Assembly: GCA_016744295.1 (NCBI GenBank)
Contig: JADGEQ010000015.1
Span: forward strand, 62,001 to 126,000
From: Desulfobacteraceae bacterium
Lineage (GTDB): Bacteria; Desulfobacterota; Desulfobacteria; Desulfobacterales; Desulfobacteraceae
Direction: 5' to 3'
DNA: 64,000 nt
Shown in pieces: positions 1-8,309 of this stretch (position 1 is the stretch's first letter; each line of letters begins with the position of its first letter). The notes beneath the pieces are model-generated. The model saw only the letters and a program-made list of their open reading frames with translations, was not told the origin of the DNA and did not search any database. The position numbers were made by a program, and so were the translations under genes.

Positions 1-1675
1 AGTTTAGTTCCGCGCTTGCCGCAAATTTTAAAAAATCGTTCCGGGTCATACCCTTTGCCGGATAAAGGTCAGTCACCTCAGGTTTTCCCTTGGTGATGGT
101 ACCGGTTTTATCGAACAAAACAATGTCCAGCTTTGAGATATTTTCCAGTACAGAGCCTTTCTTGAATAAAAGGCCCCGGTTCAATCCCACCCCGCTGCCC
201 ACCATAATTGCAGTAGGGGTGGCAAGGCCCAGGGCGCAGGGGCAGGCAATGACCAGCACGGCAATCATTCGTTCAAAGGAGAAGAGAAAAGGGCTGGTGC
301 CGATACTTTCTTCCATGCCGGCCAGAAAATACCAATAACAGAATGTGGAAATTGCAATGGTGACGACCACCGGGACAAATATATTGGAGGCGATGTCCGC
401 CAAGCGCTGGATGGGTGCCTTGTCCGCCTGGGCATCTTCCACCATTCTGATGATACCGGCAAGAACCGTATCATTTCCGGTTTGAGTGGTTTTTATGGTA
501 ATGGTTCCGGACTGGTTAATGGTGGCACCGGTAATCGTCTGGCCCGGTGATTTTTGGACGGGGAAAGATTCTCCGGTGAGCATGGATTCATCCACCTGGG
601 TTTCACCTTCCAGGATTTGTCCGTCAACAGGGATTTTTTCCCCGGCAAGCACCCTGACCACATCGTTTTTTTCTACCATGGCCGAGGGAACTATTGTTTC
701 CCTGCCGTTTTTTATCACCCTGGCTGTATCTGCAGTGAGTGCCAGCAGTTCTTTTAATGCCTGTCCGGTCCTGCCCTTGGCCTTGGCTTCAAGCATTTTT
801 CCGATCATGATAAAGGTGATGAGCATGGCTGCGCTGTCAAAAAACGTAGGTTTTGCAGAATCAACGAGCAGCAGGGAAAAAACACTGTAAAAATAGGCTG
901 CCGAAATTCCCAGGGAAATCAAAACATCCATGTTAGCGGTTCTGTTTTTTAGTGAATAATAGGCCCCCTCATAAAAGGCCCTTCCCGAGACAAACTGGAC
1001 CAGGGACGCCAGCACAAACATTATATAATTAGTGACGGCCATGTCAAAGTGTCCAAAATGCATAATTCCCATCATGGGAAGGGTAAGGCTAAGGGCGAAT
1101 AAAAATCTGAACTTTTCTGTGTTGCCCGGGGCCGAAGCGTTCTCTTTTTTTAAAAAAGCCCGGTACCCCGCCTGTTTGACAATATCCAGGATGCCATTTT
1201 CATCCCAAATTTTTGGATCATAGGTGATAAACCCTTTTTCCAGGGGCAGGTTAATGGCGGTTGCCTGAATTCCCCGGGTTCGTTTAAATACCTTTTCAAT
1301 GGCAAGGGAGCAGTTGGCACAATGCATGCCTTCAATATTAAAGGAGATATCACAGAACCTTTCCCCATCGGGTTTTGCCCGGGACGTTTCAGTGGATGGG
1401 TCCATGGACGGGTTCATAGATTGCTCCATGGATGATTCCTCCTCCGGGAGTGCTTCTTCCTTTTGGGGCTCCAGAAAATAGCCCTCCGCCAGAATGGTTG
1501 TTCGCAGATCCTCCAAGGAACTTTGCCGGGTGTCCAGGGTAAAGCTCACCCGCTCATTTTTAAATGAGGCACTGAGGTCGTCTATGCCCGGATGCTTCTC
1601 TAATGCAGTTATCACAGCTTTTTCACAATGATTGCACATCATGCCGTAAACGTTTATTTCCTGGTATCCTCTCAT
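1..1675 (-). CDS. copA: Copper-translocating P1B-type ATPase, C-terminus off the window
   Basis: Inner-membrane Cu(I)-exporting ATPase; about 558 N-terminal residues are visible and the gene runs off the left edge. Two N-terminal heavy-metal domains are seen, with GMMCNHC (residues 11-17) and GMHCANC (about 116-122), then membrane segments, the TGES actuator loop, the CPC metal-binding motif in a membrane helix (IACPCALGLATPTA), and the DKTGT phosphorylation site just before the edge. The start at 1675 gives an intact first metal domain. It lies 17 bp after copZ and follows csoR on the same strand, so it is most likely the last gene of a copper-induced operon. CPC plus CxxC metal domains support Cu(I) rather than Zn or Cd. 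Confidence 0.95.
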   Translation of the reverse strand, partial: MRGYQEINVYGMMCNHCEKAVITALEKHPGIDDLSASFKNERVSFTLDTRQSSLEDLRTTILAEGYFLEPQKEEALPEEESSMEQSMNPSMDPSTETSRAKPDGERFCDISFNIEGMHCANCSLAIEKVFKRTRGIQATAINLPLEKGFITYDPKIWDENGILDIVKQAGYRAFLKKENASAPGNTEKFRFLFALSLTLPMMGIMHFGHFDMAVTNYIMFVLASLVQFVSGRAFYEGAYYSLKNRTANMDVLISLGISAAYFYSVFSLLLVDSAKPTFFDSAAMLITFIMIGKMLEAKAKGRTGQALKELLALTADTARVIKNGRETIVPSAMVEKNDVVRVLAGEKIPVDGQILEGETQVDESMLTGESFPVQKSPGQTITGATINQSGTITIKTTQTGNDTVLAGIIRMVEDAQADKAPIQRLADIASNIFVPVVVTIAISTFCYWYFLAGMEESIGTSPFLFSFERMIAVLVIACPCALGLATPTAIMVGSGVGLNRGLLFKKGSVLENISKLDIVLFDKTGTITKGKPEVTDLYPAKGMTRNDFLKFAASAELN

Positions 1676-1692
1676 TTTTAGTTCCCTGTCAT

Positions 1693-1902
1693 TCAACTTG
1701 TTTCTTTTGCCGTAAACCCAAAGCCATTGATCGTTTTTATGGCGGTTTCCATATCCATATTCGCTGCAGCGTTGAAAACAGCTTCCTTGTTTTCCAGGTC
1801 CACATGGACCTCGGATACAGTTTCAATGGCCTCAAGATATTTTTTTACCCGGCCTACACAATGCTGGCATGACATGCCTTGGATATTCAGTTTTTTTTCC
1901 AT
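1693..1902 (-). CDS. copZ: Copper chaperone CopZ (single HMA domain)
   Basis: A 69-residue cytoplasmic copper chaperone consisting of one heavy-metal-associated domain. The Cu(I)-binding motif GMSCQHC sits at residues 9-15, and the chain ends with the usual FGFTAKE strand. Length is typical for CopZ. It lies between csoR (11 bp upstream) and copA (17 bp downstream) on the same strand, which fits handing Cu(I) to the ATPase metal domains. Expression should follow the CsoR-controlled promoter upstream of csoR. Confidence 0.93.
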   Translation of the reverse strand: MEKKLNIQGMSCQHCVGRVKKYLEAIETVSEVHVDLENKEAVFNAAANMDMETAIKTINGFGFTAKETS

Positions 1903-1913
1903 GATTTTTTCCT

Positions 1914-2186
1914 TTATTTCCGGCTGTACTTATACACCGTTTCAATGAGTTCATTTATTTTCTGCTGGCCCTCGCCTTTTTGGATGGCCGATGTTACGCA
2001 GGATTCCACATGGCGCTTCATGATGATTTTACTGACCCCCTCGAGGGCTTTGACCGCTGCTGTAATCTGGTTGATGATATCAATGCAGTATTTTTCATTT
2101 TCAACCATTTTTCCGATCCCCCTGATCTGTCCTTCTATCTTTTTTAGTCGGGTGGCAGCATCTTTTTTGACCTCTTCGTTAATCAT
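1914..2186 (-). CDS. csoR: CsoR-family copper-sensing repressor
   Basis: A 90-residue all-helical repressor of the CsoR/RcnR/FrmR family. The copper fingerprint is present: Cys34, 24 residues, His59, three residues, Cys63 (RHVESC), which matches Cu(I)-sensing CsoR. I chose the start at 2186 because GGGGAGAAAAT lies directly before it. An upstream in-frame ATG at 2267 would fall inside the -35 box of the operon promoter. First gene of csoR-copZ-copA; likely autoregulated through the operator at 2216-2232, with repression relieved by Cu(I). Confidence 0.93.
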   Translation of the reverse strand: MINEEVKKDAATRLKKIEGQIRGIGKMVENEKYCIDIINQITAAVKALEGVSKIIMKRHVESCVTSAIQKGEGQQKINELIETVYKYSRK

Positions 2187-2215
2187 ATTTTCTCCCCTAT
2201 CATTGGTTTTGTACC

Positions 2216-2232
2216 ATACCCGGGTAGGGTAT
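2216..2232 (-). promoter_or_regulatory. CsoR-type operator
   Basis: The inverted repeat ATACCC-TACCC-GGGTAT (minus strand) has G/C-tract half-sites typical of CsoR-binding sites. It lies immediately downstream of the -10 box and upstream of csoR, the position expected for an autorepressor. Confidence 0.8.
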
Positions 2233-2239
2233 AAAATTA

Positions 2240-2267
2240 ATTGTATGCCGGATACCGGGTTTGTCAA
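2240..2267 (-). promoter_or_regulatory. Sigma70-type promoter of the copper operon
   Basis: On the minus strand a perfect -35 TTGACA (2262-2267) and a near-consensus -10 TACAAT (2240-2245) are separated by 16 bp, about 54 bp before the csoR start. The predicted start point falls at the edge of the CsoR-type operator, so a bound repressor would block initiation. Confidence 0.85.
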
Positions 2268-2326
2268 TCTTAAAAGAAAAAAATATTAGATTTCCAGCAA
2301 GGGATCCAAGGAAAAAACGGATGTTA

Positions 2327-3532
2327 TCATGAATGGTCATTTTCTAGTTTCATCTGCCGGATCAGCGCCAATGCCTGGATTTTATATCGGGAGCAGAGGG
2401 ACGCCTTTTTTAAGGCTTTTTTTGCGATTTCATATTGCCCGGCCTTACAGGCGCAAAGTCCGTGCATAAACAAGGATTTTGAGTCTGTAGCTTTTAGGAT
2501 AAATGCCTGTGAAAAGGCTTGGGATGCCTGTTTGAATTCTTTTTTGTCATAGTGAATCCAGCCCATAAGTTTCCAGAGTTTATGGCATGAAGGATGAAAT
2601 GCCAGGCCTTTTTTTGCAGCCATCATGGCCTTTTCAGGTTCACAGGCGGCAAGCCAGGCCGATGCCAATCGTTTATATATTTTCTTTTCAGGATTTTTTT
2701 CAATGATGTTTTCATAGTATTGGGCCGCTTTGAATGGCATTCCCAGATTGTTGTAGAGATCTGCCAGAAGGATTTGTTCTGTCCGGGTCAAGGGGGAAAG
2801 CATTCCATAAACCGATAGGGCTTCTGCCGCCTGCCTGTTTTTTTTAACATGCAGATAAAGGGTGGCGGCAAGCCTGAAAAGATAGGGGGCTGGATTGTCC
2901 TGGGCCAGTAAATTTTCAACGGTGGCGATGGCTGATTTTTCCCGGTGTTGCTCAATGGAAAGATTGACCAGAAGTTTTACCCAGTCGGGTGTGGGGTCTC
3001 CTGCCCGTCCCGAGGTGAGAAACTGCATATGTTTAAGTGCTTTTTCATTTTTTTTATCAGAAATGTGGGCAATTGCGGCATGGTACAGCAGCAGGTAATT
3101 CTTTTTTTCCATGAGTTCATAGGCATTTTCCAGGGCCATGGCGGCCTGGTTGAATTTCTCAAGGTCATAACAGATTTTCCCCATATTTTGCCATGCGGGG
3201 CCATAGGAGGGACACATCTCAATGGTTTTTTGATACGAGACAAGGGCGGCGGGCAACAGATTTTCGCCGGTCAAAAGACCGGCCAAGGTAAATGCTATAT
3301 AGGGGTGATTCTCATCGGGATAATCCCGGTTGAATTTAACAAGAGTTTGCTTTGCCTGGACCAGCTTATTTTCATTGGTCAATTTTTGAACTTCCACCAT
3401 TGCAATGCGGCCCTTCCGGCTCAAGGTCTTTTCATCCGGACACTTGGCTAAGGCCTGAGTTATGGGGATGAATACAGAAAATAACAAAATAAAGGCTGTG
3501 ACCTGGTGTGTTAACCAACTTGCTTTTTTCAT
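2327..3532 (-). CDS. Exported TPR protein of the TonB operon
   Basis: A 401-residue protein with an N-terminal signal peptide (about residues 1-29, ending in ALA) followed almost entirely by tetratricopeptide repeats, for example the YGPAWQNMGKICYDLEKFNQ and CHKLWKLMGWIHYDKKEFKQ units. It is the last gene of the operon and its start abuts tonB (ATGA-type overlap at 3532). In Vibrio-type TonB2 systems a TPR protein (TtpB) is encoded at the same place, so a periplasmic scaffold or TonB-partner role is a reasonable inference. No enzymatic motif was seen. Confidence 0.8.
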   Translation of the reverse strand: MKKASWLTHQVTAFILLFSVFIPITQALAKCPDEKTLSRKGRIAMVEVQKLTNENKLVQAKQTLVKFNRDYPDENHPYIAFTLAGLLTGENLLPAALVSYQKTIEMCPSYGPAWQNMGKICYDLEKFNQAAMALENAYELMEKKNYLLLYHAAIAHISDKKNEKALKHMQFLTSGRAGDPTPDWVKLLVNLSIEQHREKSAIATVENLLAQDNPAPYLFRLAATLYLHVKKNRQAAEALSVYGMLSPLTRTEQILLADLYNNLGMPFKAAQYYENIIEKNPEKKIYKRLASAWLAACEPEKAMMAAKKGLAFHPSCHKLWKLMGWIHYDKKEFKQASQAFSQAFILKATDSKSLFMHGLCACKAGQYEIAKKALKKASLCSRYKIQALALIRQMKLENDHS

Positions 3533-4248
3533 TATTGGCCTTCCATTTTAAAAATAATTTCAGTGGTAACCATTGTGGCAACTTTTTTTCCCATGAGCTC
3601 TCCCGGTGAATATTTCCATGAGGAGATGGCATTGATAACGCTCTCATCGAAGATATCCGGTACACTGGCACTGAGAATTGCAACCCCGGAGACACAGCCC
3701 TCCTTGTCTACGAGAAATTTAACCTTGACCACCCCTTCAAGCCCCATTCGTTTGGCACGATAGGGATATCTGGGCGGTGTTTTAAAGGTTGGCATGGGGA
3801 TGGTATCCACCTGGTTTTGGTCCATGACGGCATTAAAATCAGGCTGGGTTTGAGTCGGCATGACCGGCCCAGTGGGGGCAGAAACCACAGGGATCCCACC
3901 GGTCAGCCGTTGATCCATATTAAGCTCCATGGCAGGCATGTCCAGTGTCAGTTGCCTTTTGACCGGTCTTTTTGACATTTGACGGCTGATCTTGTGAATT
4001 TTTTCCGGCTCTTTTTCCGGTTCCTTTTCAGGGGGAGGTTCTTTTTTCATGGGTTGCAGGGGGGAGGGTTTTATCCGAATGAAATTGACCACATTCAGGC
4101 TTTCAATATCATTTTTTTGGGTTTCCATGATGATCATGCCGGGCAGGGAACAAAATAGCAGGATATTAATGATAAGGGCACCCAGAAAACCCGGTATAAG
4201 ATAGGATTTCGTCAGTGGGGACAGTGGGGGGGATAGTGGAGATTTCAT
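3532..4248 (-). CDS. tonB: TonB energy transducer
   Basis: A 238-residue TonB: short cytoplasmic N-terminus, one membrane anchor (about 14-36), a Pro/Glu/Lys-rich periplasmic spacer (about 57-85, PPPEKEPEKEPEK), and a C-terminal TonB domain with the PRYPYRAKRMGLEGVVKVKF start and a SSWKYSPG strand. It spans the periplasm and transfers proton-motive energy from the ExbB/ExbD motor to TonB-dependent receptors. It overlaps exbD by one base. It is the only tonB in the window, while at least six intact receptors are present, so one system probably serves many receptors. Confidence 0.92.
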   Translation of the reverse strand: MKSPLSPPLSPLTKSYLIPGFLGALIINILLFCSLPGMIIMETQKNDIESLNVVNFIRIKPSPLQPMKKEPPPEKEPEKEPEKIHKISRQMSKRPVKRQLTLDMPAMELNMDQRLTGGIPVVSAPTGPVMPTQTQPDFNAVMDQNQVDTIPMPTFKTPPRYPYRAKRMGLEGVVKVKFLVDKEGCVSGVAILSASVPDIFDESVINAISSWKYSPGELMGKKVATMVTTEIIFKMEGQ

Positions 4249-4670
4249 TAATTTTTACCGCTTTTTTTTGATGCGGCAAGACTTACCCGTTTGGCGCCGG
4301 CCAGACGGCATTGGTCCATTACCTGGATGACCAAACCGGTATAGCTGATTTTATCTGCCACGATCACCACGGCGCCCTCTGGATTTTCCGAAAGAGCCCG
4401 GGTAATATGAGATCTCAGGCTTCGAAGATCAATTTTTTTGTTGTCAAAATGAAGGGTTCCTTCCTTGGAAATCGCCACCAGGATATTCCCGTTTTCAGTG
4501 AGTGTGGCAGTGGAGGCCGCAGGCCTCTGGACATCGATGCCGGTTTCCCGGACAAAGCTTGTGGTCACCATGAAAAAAATCAACAGCAGAAAAACAAGAT
4601 CAATCAGGGGCGACATGTTGATGCCCATTTCCTTATTTCGCATTCTGGCAGAACTTCTGACGTTTATCAT
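4248..4670 (-). CDS. exbD: ExbD/TolR-family proton-channel subunit
   Basis: A 140-residue biopolymer transporter. The N-terminal motif MSPLIDLVFLLLIFFMVTTS (about residues 19-38) is the single membrane helix carrying the essential Asp of the ExbD proton path, followed by a small periplasmic domain that ends near AKRVSLAA. The gene overlaps exbB by four bases and tonB by one base, indicating translational coupling. Together with the two ExbB-like proteins upstream it forms the motor of the TonB system. Confidence 0.92.
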   Translation of the reverse strand: MINVRSSARMRNKEMGINMSPLIDLVFLLLIFFMVTTSFVRETGIDVQRPAASTATLTENGNILVAISKEGTLHFDNKKIDLRSLRSHITRALSENPEGAVVIVADKISYTGLVIQVMDQCRLAGAKRVSLAASKKSGKN

Positions 4671-5260
4671 TTTAAACTCCTTTTCAACACCATAACAGCT
4701 GCCGCCAGCCGGTTTTTAGCCCGGGATGACAGACGATACAAAAAAACACTCATAAAAAGTCCGGGTATGGACACCAAAAGCCCGCTCTGGGTAGTGACCA
4801 GGGCTTCTGAAATTCCACCGGCCATGGCCCTGGCATTGCCGGTACCAAACAAAGTGATCACGTCAAAGGTGGTGATCATGCCAGTGACTGTACCGAGAAG
4901 ACCAAACAGAGGGGCGACGGCCGCCAGCACAGCAATGATCGCCAGGAACCGTTCCAGGCTTGAAAAAATTGGCATGGCACATTCATCAATGATCCGTTTG
5001 TCTGCCACGGCGTTATGAAGCCTGCGGTCCTGGATTTGCTGGACGAGAAAAGCGCGGATTCCCCGGTGTGCAGGCGGTAGCTGATCCTGGTCGAGTATCC
5101 GGGCCATCCGATGCAGTTCAATGTCATTTTTTTCAAGCCTGAGAAAAAAGATAAATCGATCCAGAATAAGAGTCCACATGATGCAGGAACACAGTATCAG
5201 AGGGAGCATGATCAGTCCTCCCTGGCCCAGGTAACGATAGATTTCCCCTAAAATATCCAT
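4667..5260 (-). CDS. exbB: ExbB-type proton channel subunit (short)
   Basis: A 197-residue MotA/TolQ/ExbB protein with three membrane segments. The conserved stretch from FGLLGTVTGMITTFDVITLF to GGISEALVTTQSGLLVSIPG is clear. It is the second ExbB-like protein of the operon, seven bp after the long TtpC-like one, which reproduces the TtpC-ExbB2-ExbD2-TonB2 order known from Vibrio. It builds the proton-driven inner-membrane motor with ExbD. Confidence 0.92.
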   Translation of the reverse strand: MDILGEIYRYLGQGGLIMLPLILCSCIMWTLILDRFIFFLRLEKNDIELHRMARILDQDQLPPAHRGIRAFLVQQIQDRRLHNAVADKRIIDECAMPIFSSLERFLAIIAVLAAVAPLFGLLGTVTGMITTFDVITLFGTGNARAMAGGISEALVTTQSGLLVSIPGLFMSVFLYRLSSRAKNRLAAAVMVLKRSLK

Positions 5261-5266
5261 TGGTAT

Positions 5267-6649
5267 TTATTTGACTTCCCTGTAAATAATATTGGTCAGC
5301 GCCACGGCTTTTTCTTCCATATCACCGATAACGTGCTCCACCCGACGGCACAAAAAGGTGTACAAAAGCATGATGGGGATGGCGACCCCTAGCCCCATCA
5401 TGGTGGTTACAAGGGCCGTGGAAATTCCGCCGGACATCATTCGTGGGTCTCCGGTGCCGTATAGGGTAATCACATGAAAGGTGGCAATCATTCCCGTTAC
5501 GGTTCCCAAAAGTCCGATAAGGGGTGCAATGGCCCCCATGATATTGAGTGCGGGAAGAAATCGTTCAAGCCGGGGCAACTCCTTTAAAATCGACTCCTGA
5601 AGGATACTTTCCAGGGTTTCCCGATGTTCCTTCCGGGCTCCCAGGCCAGACCGCAATACATTGTAAACGGGAATATTTTTGATCCCGACCATTGTATCGC
5701 ACTCTTCCCACAATCCCTTGGCAGCCAGCTGGTTAACCCTTCCCATGACCTTGTCCGTATTGGCGTGAACCCGGCCAAGAAAAAAGGTACGTTCAACCCC
5801 GATGAACACGGCAAAAATGCCCAGTGCGAGAATGGGCCAGACCAGCAGCCCCCCCTTTTTAACCTGATCTTTGAAACTTTGTTTGTGGGTGAGCTGGCGC
5901 AATGCTCCCCCCCTGGACATGTCAATGACTGCAGAATCGGATTCTCCGTCCATGTACTGGTTTATTTTTTTCCGGATATGCCGGGATGGAAGGGCAGACA
6001 ACGCATACAATTGGTTGCTTTCTGGAGAATAGTTTAGAAATCCTGTCTTTTGCCCAAGCGCGTATGCAGCGGTAAATCCGCCCAGGATTAGCACATTCCC
6101 ATGAACACTTTCACCGGTATCCGAGACAAAATCCATTGGTTTTAATTCGATTCCCCCCGTAAGCAGACTTTCCTCCAGAAACAGATTTGAAATGGTTTCC
6201 ATATCATCAATACCCGGAAAACGATTGGTATCAAGAATGGGGTTTAGTTTTTCCCGGCGACCGGGGTCACCGGCCGTATACATGGAAGCTGAAAGAATGG
6301 CATCAAGGTTCCCCGCCGCCATCCTGACCGCACCGGACAATTCATCCAATTGTGTTTTGTCCTGTTGCGCCTGCTGCGCCAGCCTATTATTTTCAGTGTT
6401 TAAGACAACAAGCCGTTGATTTATGGTCTTAACTTTTTGTTTCAACCCAGCGGTTTCAGCCCCAAGACTGTCAATGGCAAGGGTGATGGCTGCTTTGTTT
6501 TGTTCTACAGATTTTCGGCTTTGCTGATCCCGTTGAAGGGTTAATTCCAGCTCTTTTTTGGCTGTCACTGCGGCTTTGCGCATATCTTCCGCATAGAGAG
6601 GGGCTGCAAAGCAGACCCATATCATCAGGATTAATATGTTCTTTTTCAT
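5267..6649 (-). CDS. ttpC: TtpC-like long ExbB homologue
   Basis: A 460-residue fusion-type ExbB. Residues 1-20 form a signal peptide and 25-110 a predicted coiled coil (EAKKE/QQSRKSVEQNK-type heptads), followed by a periplasmic domain to about residue 260. The C-terminal 200 residues are a MotA/TolQ/ExbB channel with GLLGTVTGMIATFHVITLYG and SGGISTALVTTMMGLGVAIP. This architecture matches TtpC, an extra component needed by Vibrio TonB2 systems. It lies between a DUF3450 gene (4-bp overlap) and exbB. The gene symbol is by architecture, not by tested function. Confidence 0.85.
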   Translation of the reverse strand: MKKNILILMIWVCFAAPLYAEDMRKAAVTAKKELELTLQRDQQSRKSVEQNKAAITLAIDSLGAETAGLKQKVKTINQRLVVLNTENNRLAQQAQQDKTQLDELSGAVRMAAGNLDAILSASMYTAGDPGRREKLNPILDTNRFPGIDDMETISNLFLEESLLTGGIELKPMDFVSDTGESVHGNVLILGGFTAAYALGQKTGFLNYSPESNQLYALSALPSRHIRKKINQYMDGESDSAVIDMSRGGALRQLTHKQSFKDQVKKGGLLVWPILALGIFAVFIGVERTFFLGRVHANTDKVMGRVNQLAAKGLWEECDTMVGIKNIPVYNVLRSGLGARKEHRETLESILQESILKELPRLERFLPALNIMGAIAPLIGLLGTVTGMIATFHVITLYGTGDPRMMSGGISTALVTTMMGLGVAIPIMLLYTFLCRRVEHVIGDMEEKAVALTNIIYREVK

Positions 6650-7419
6650 TGTTTTACGATCCTTCCCAGGGGGAGTTTAACCAGCTCTATGCTTCGTTCC
6701 AGCCTTGCCATGGACAAGGCTTTTGCCATGTCCGAGTTTACATTTTTAGGCAACAGCACCCAGCTTTTTTTTGTTTTGTCAAAAAAACCAGTCTTTTTTT
6801 GGTCAATGGTCTGGCAGAAAAGAGATATGCGACCCAGTCGGAGCACATCCGCCAACACGGATTGACCCCCAAAAGTAATGGTTTGCCGGGTCGCTTCAAC
6901 GGTTGCACCATATTCTGTTTCAATCTGCAGTGCCTCAAAAATTCGTCTGAATTTTTCAGCCCCCGACTCACTGGCATCCACCATCATTTCTTTAAGGAAA
7001 TTAATTCTGGCCTGTCTTTCATCTGCTAAAAACGGCAAATCCCGGCTAATATGGGTTTCAAGTTTTATCAAAACCGAATCCAGGTATGCGGACAAATTTT
7101 TTCGGATCCGGTCTGTTTCCACCTGTTTCCGTTTATTTTCAGTGTATTTTTTTTCTTCAAGCCCCAGAAGAAGCCATCGCTTTTCCAATTGTTTTTCCAA
7201 TTGTTTTTTTTCGGTTTCAAGCCGAACAAACTGATCTGAAAGGGCTGTGGATTCTTCGTTCCAGGCAGCCTTTCTTTCTTGAATGTTTTTTTCCACATCC
7301 ATGGCCCTGGATATTTCCTTTCTGACGGCACGGCTTGTTGTGTCAATATTTTGTGCAAAGCACAGGGGCAGGCATGCCAGCCATACCAATATTGCTGTAA
7401 TAAAAAGCTTAAAAAGCAT
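6646..7419 (-). CDS. DUF3450-type periplasmic coiled-coil protein of the TonB operon
   Basis: A 257-residue exported protein starting at 7419 (MLFKLFITAILVWL..., signal peptide cut after CFA). An upstream in-frame ATG at 7539 would put 40 non-signal residues before the hydrophobic stretch. The body is a long coiled coil (about 30-120, rich in Glu/Lys/Gln) with a compact C-terminal part. Length, coiled coil and position before ttpC fit DUF3450 proteins that accompany TonB2-like operons. First gene of the operon; a DtxR-like box lies 205 bp upstream. Confidence 0.75.
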   Translation of the reverse strand: MLFKLFITAILVWLACLPLCFAQNIDTTSRAVRKEISRAMDVEKNIQERKAAWNEESTALSDQFVRLETEKKQLEKQLEKRWLLLGLEEKKYTENKRKQVETDRIRKNLSAYLDSVLIKLETHISRDLPFLADERQARINFLKEMMVDASESGAEKFRRIFEALQIETEYGATVEATRQTITFGGQSVLADVLRLGRISLFCQTIDQKKTGFFDKTKKSWVLLPKNVNSDMAKALSMARLERSIELVKLPLGRIVKQ

Positions 7420-7623
7420 GTTTTCTCGGTGAAACACTGAAGGATCTCCTTGTTTTTTTTCGGTGCATTGAAATGATTGGAGCCGATAAATTAGACTAAA
7501 TTTAGACAACGCTATACACCACAATTCTTTATGTTTCAACTAATTTTTTAATTTTATTCAAAATTTATAAGGCCAAGATATCATTTTTATTAAAATAATC
7601 TTTTGTGTTATGCTTAAATAATG

Positions 7624-7642
7624 TTTTGTTAGGCAAACTTAA
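7624..7642 (-). promoter_or_regulatory. DtxR/IdeR-like box upstream of the TonB operon
   Basis: TTAAGTTTGCCTAACAAAA on the minus strand matches 15 of 19 positions of the DtxR consensus TWAGGTTAGSCTAACCTWA (aligned by eye). It lies 205 bp before the DUF3450 start. The stretch 7420-7730 otherwise holds only A/T-rich leader sequence; I see no gene in it. Confidence 0.45.
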
Positions 7643-7730
7643 ATATTCGGTTTTTCTATCCCTTTTTGGGTGAGGGTTAAAAATCATCGGATTAATATCT
7701 CAAATACCCCTCCCAAGCGGTATTCCCCGG

Positions 7731-7977
7731 TTAGGTTAGAAGATGCAAGGACCGTTCATAGGCCACTAGTGCCTGGTCCCAATTCCCGGACATGGCGTAC
7801 AATAACCCGTAATTATTAAGCAAGGTGACTTCCATGTTTTTTTTTATCCGAACCGTCGCTGATAGAAAAGACATTTTCTATATTGAAAACAGTTTCCTTT
7901 CCGCTGTTGGCGGTCTCTATAATGTCATGCCTACAGGTTCCGGTAGCAGGGCCGTAAATGATTGATGTGTTGTCCAT
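7731..7977 (-). pseudogene. Small TPR gene interrupted at a run of nine A
   Basis: A good ribosome site (GGAGGAAAA) precedes an ATG at 7977. The first frame gives 53 codons (starting MDNTSIIYGP) and stops at 7816. Removing one A from the A9 run near 7838-7846 joins it to a second frame with a textbook TPR unit (NNYGLLYAMSGNWDQALVAY, with the L-G-Y-A-Y-S pattern) that ends at 7731, giving about 81 residues. It may be a frameshifted gene, or one expressed by slippage on the A-run. It has its own promoter with an overlapping DtxR-like operator, which argues for recent rather than ancient decay. Function unknown. Confidence 0.55.
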
Positions 7978-8034
7978 TTTTCCTCCAACGAATGTGTTGA
8001 TTTGTATGGGTATTTGTTTTTGGAACTACTGTTG

Positions 8035-8076
8035 TTAGTTTTGGCTAACAATAAAAGGGAGTAAAAATATTGTCAA
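8035..8076 (-). promoter_or_regulatory. Promoter with overlapping DtxR-like operator (small TPR gene)
   Basis: Minus strand: -35 TTGACA (8071-8076), 17-bp spacer, -10 TATTGT (8048-8053). The -10 is covered by a perfect inverted repeat TTGTTAG-N6-CTAACAA (8032-8051), whose 19-bp form TTAGTTTTGGCTAACAATA (8035-8053, plus strand) matches 15 of 19 positions of the DtxR consensus. The layout is that of a repressed iron promoter. Confidence 0.55.
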
Positions 8077-8112
8077 GTATAATTTACTTGTTTTATTGCT
8101 GCTAAAAAATGC

Positions 8113-8177
8113 TTGACAAGACATTTATACTATGAAATATAAGTTTTCCATATTTCGATGAGTTAATCCTAACTTAA
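8113..8177 (+). promoter_or_regulatory. feoAB promoter region with DtxR-like box
   Basis: -35 TTGACA at 8113-8118, followed by A/T-rich -10 candidates AATATA (17-bp spacer) or TATAAG (8138-8143, 19-bp spacer). Downstream, 8159-8177 reads TTAAGTTAGGATTAACTCA on the minus strand, a 14/19 match to the DtxR consensus. A very similar arrangement occurs before the araC gene at 24330, including TGAAATATAA and CCTAACTTAAT. Confidence 0.5.
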
Positions 8178-8189
8178 TTGGTGAGCTTA

Positions 8190-8309
8190 ATGAATGAAAG
8201 CCAAATCAAACAAAAAACCAATCTTGCCCTGCCAAAATTCGAGGGTGAACTGCGCCAGCATAATCCTCAGATATGCCGGGAAATCGTCATCACAAAGGAG
8301 AAGAAATGA
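8190..8309 (+). CDS. 39-residue leader ORF coupled to feoA
   Basis: A short ORF (MNESQIKQKTNLALPKFEGE..., 39 residues) begins 5 bp after GGTGAG, a plausible ribosome site. Its stop overlaps the feoA start as ATGA (8306-8309), the usual arrangement for translational coupling. The peptide is hydrophilic, contains one Cys and has no membrane segment. I do not recognise a family. It could be a real Feo accessory peptide, a leader peptide, or chance. Confidence 0.4.
   Translation: MNESQIKQKTNLALPKFEGELRQHNPQICREIVITKEKK

Noticed and set aside
2187..2267. Upstream start for the CsoR gene (27 extra residues)
   Set aside because: The extension crosses the -10 box, the operator and the -35 box, and a good ribosome site precedes the ATG at 2186.
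4311..6037. Long open frames on the plus strand over exbB, exbD and ttpC
   Set aside because: They are antisense shadows of clearly recognised genes and have no motifs.
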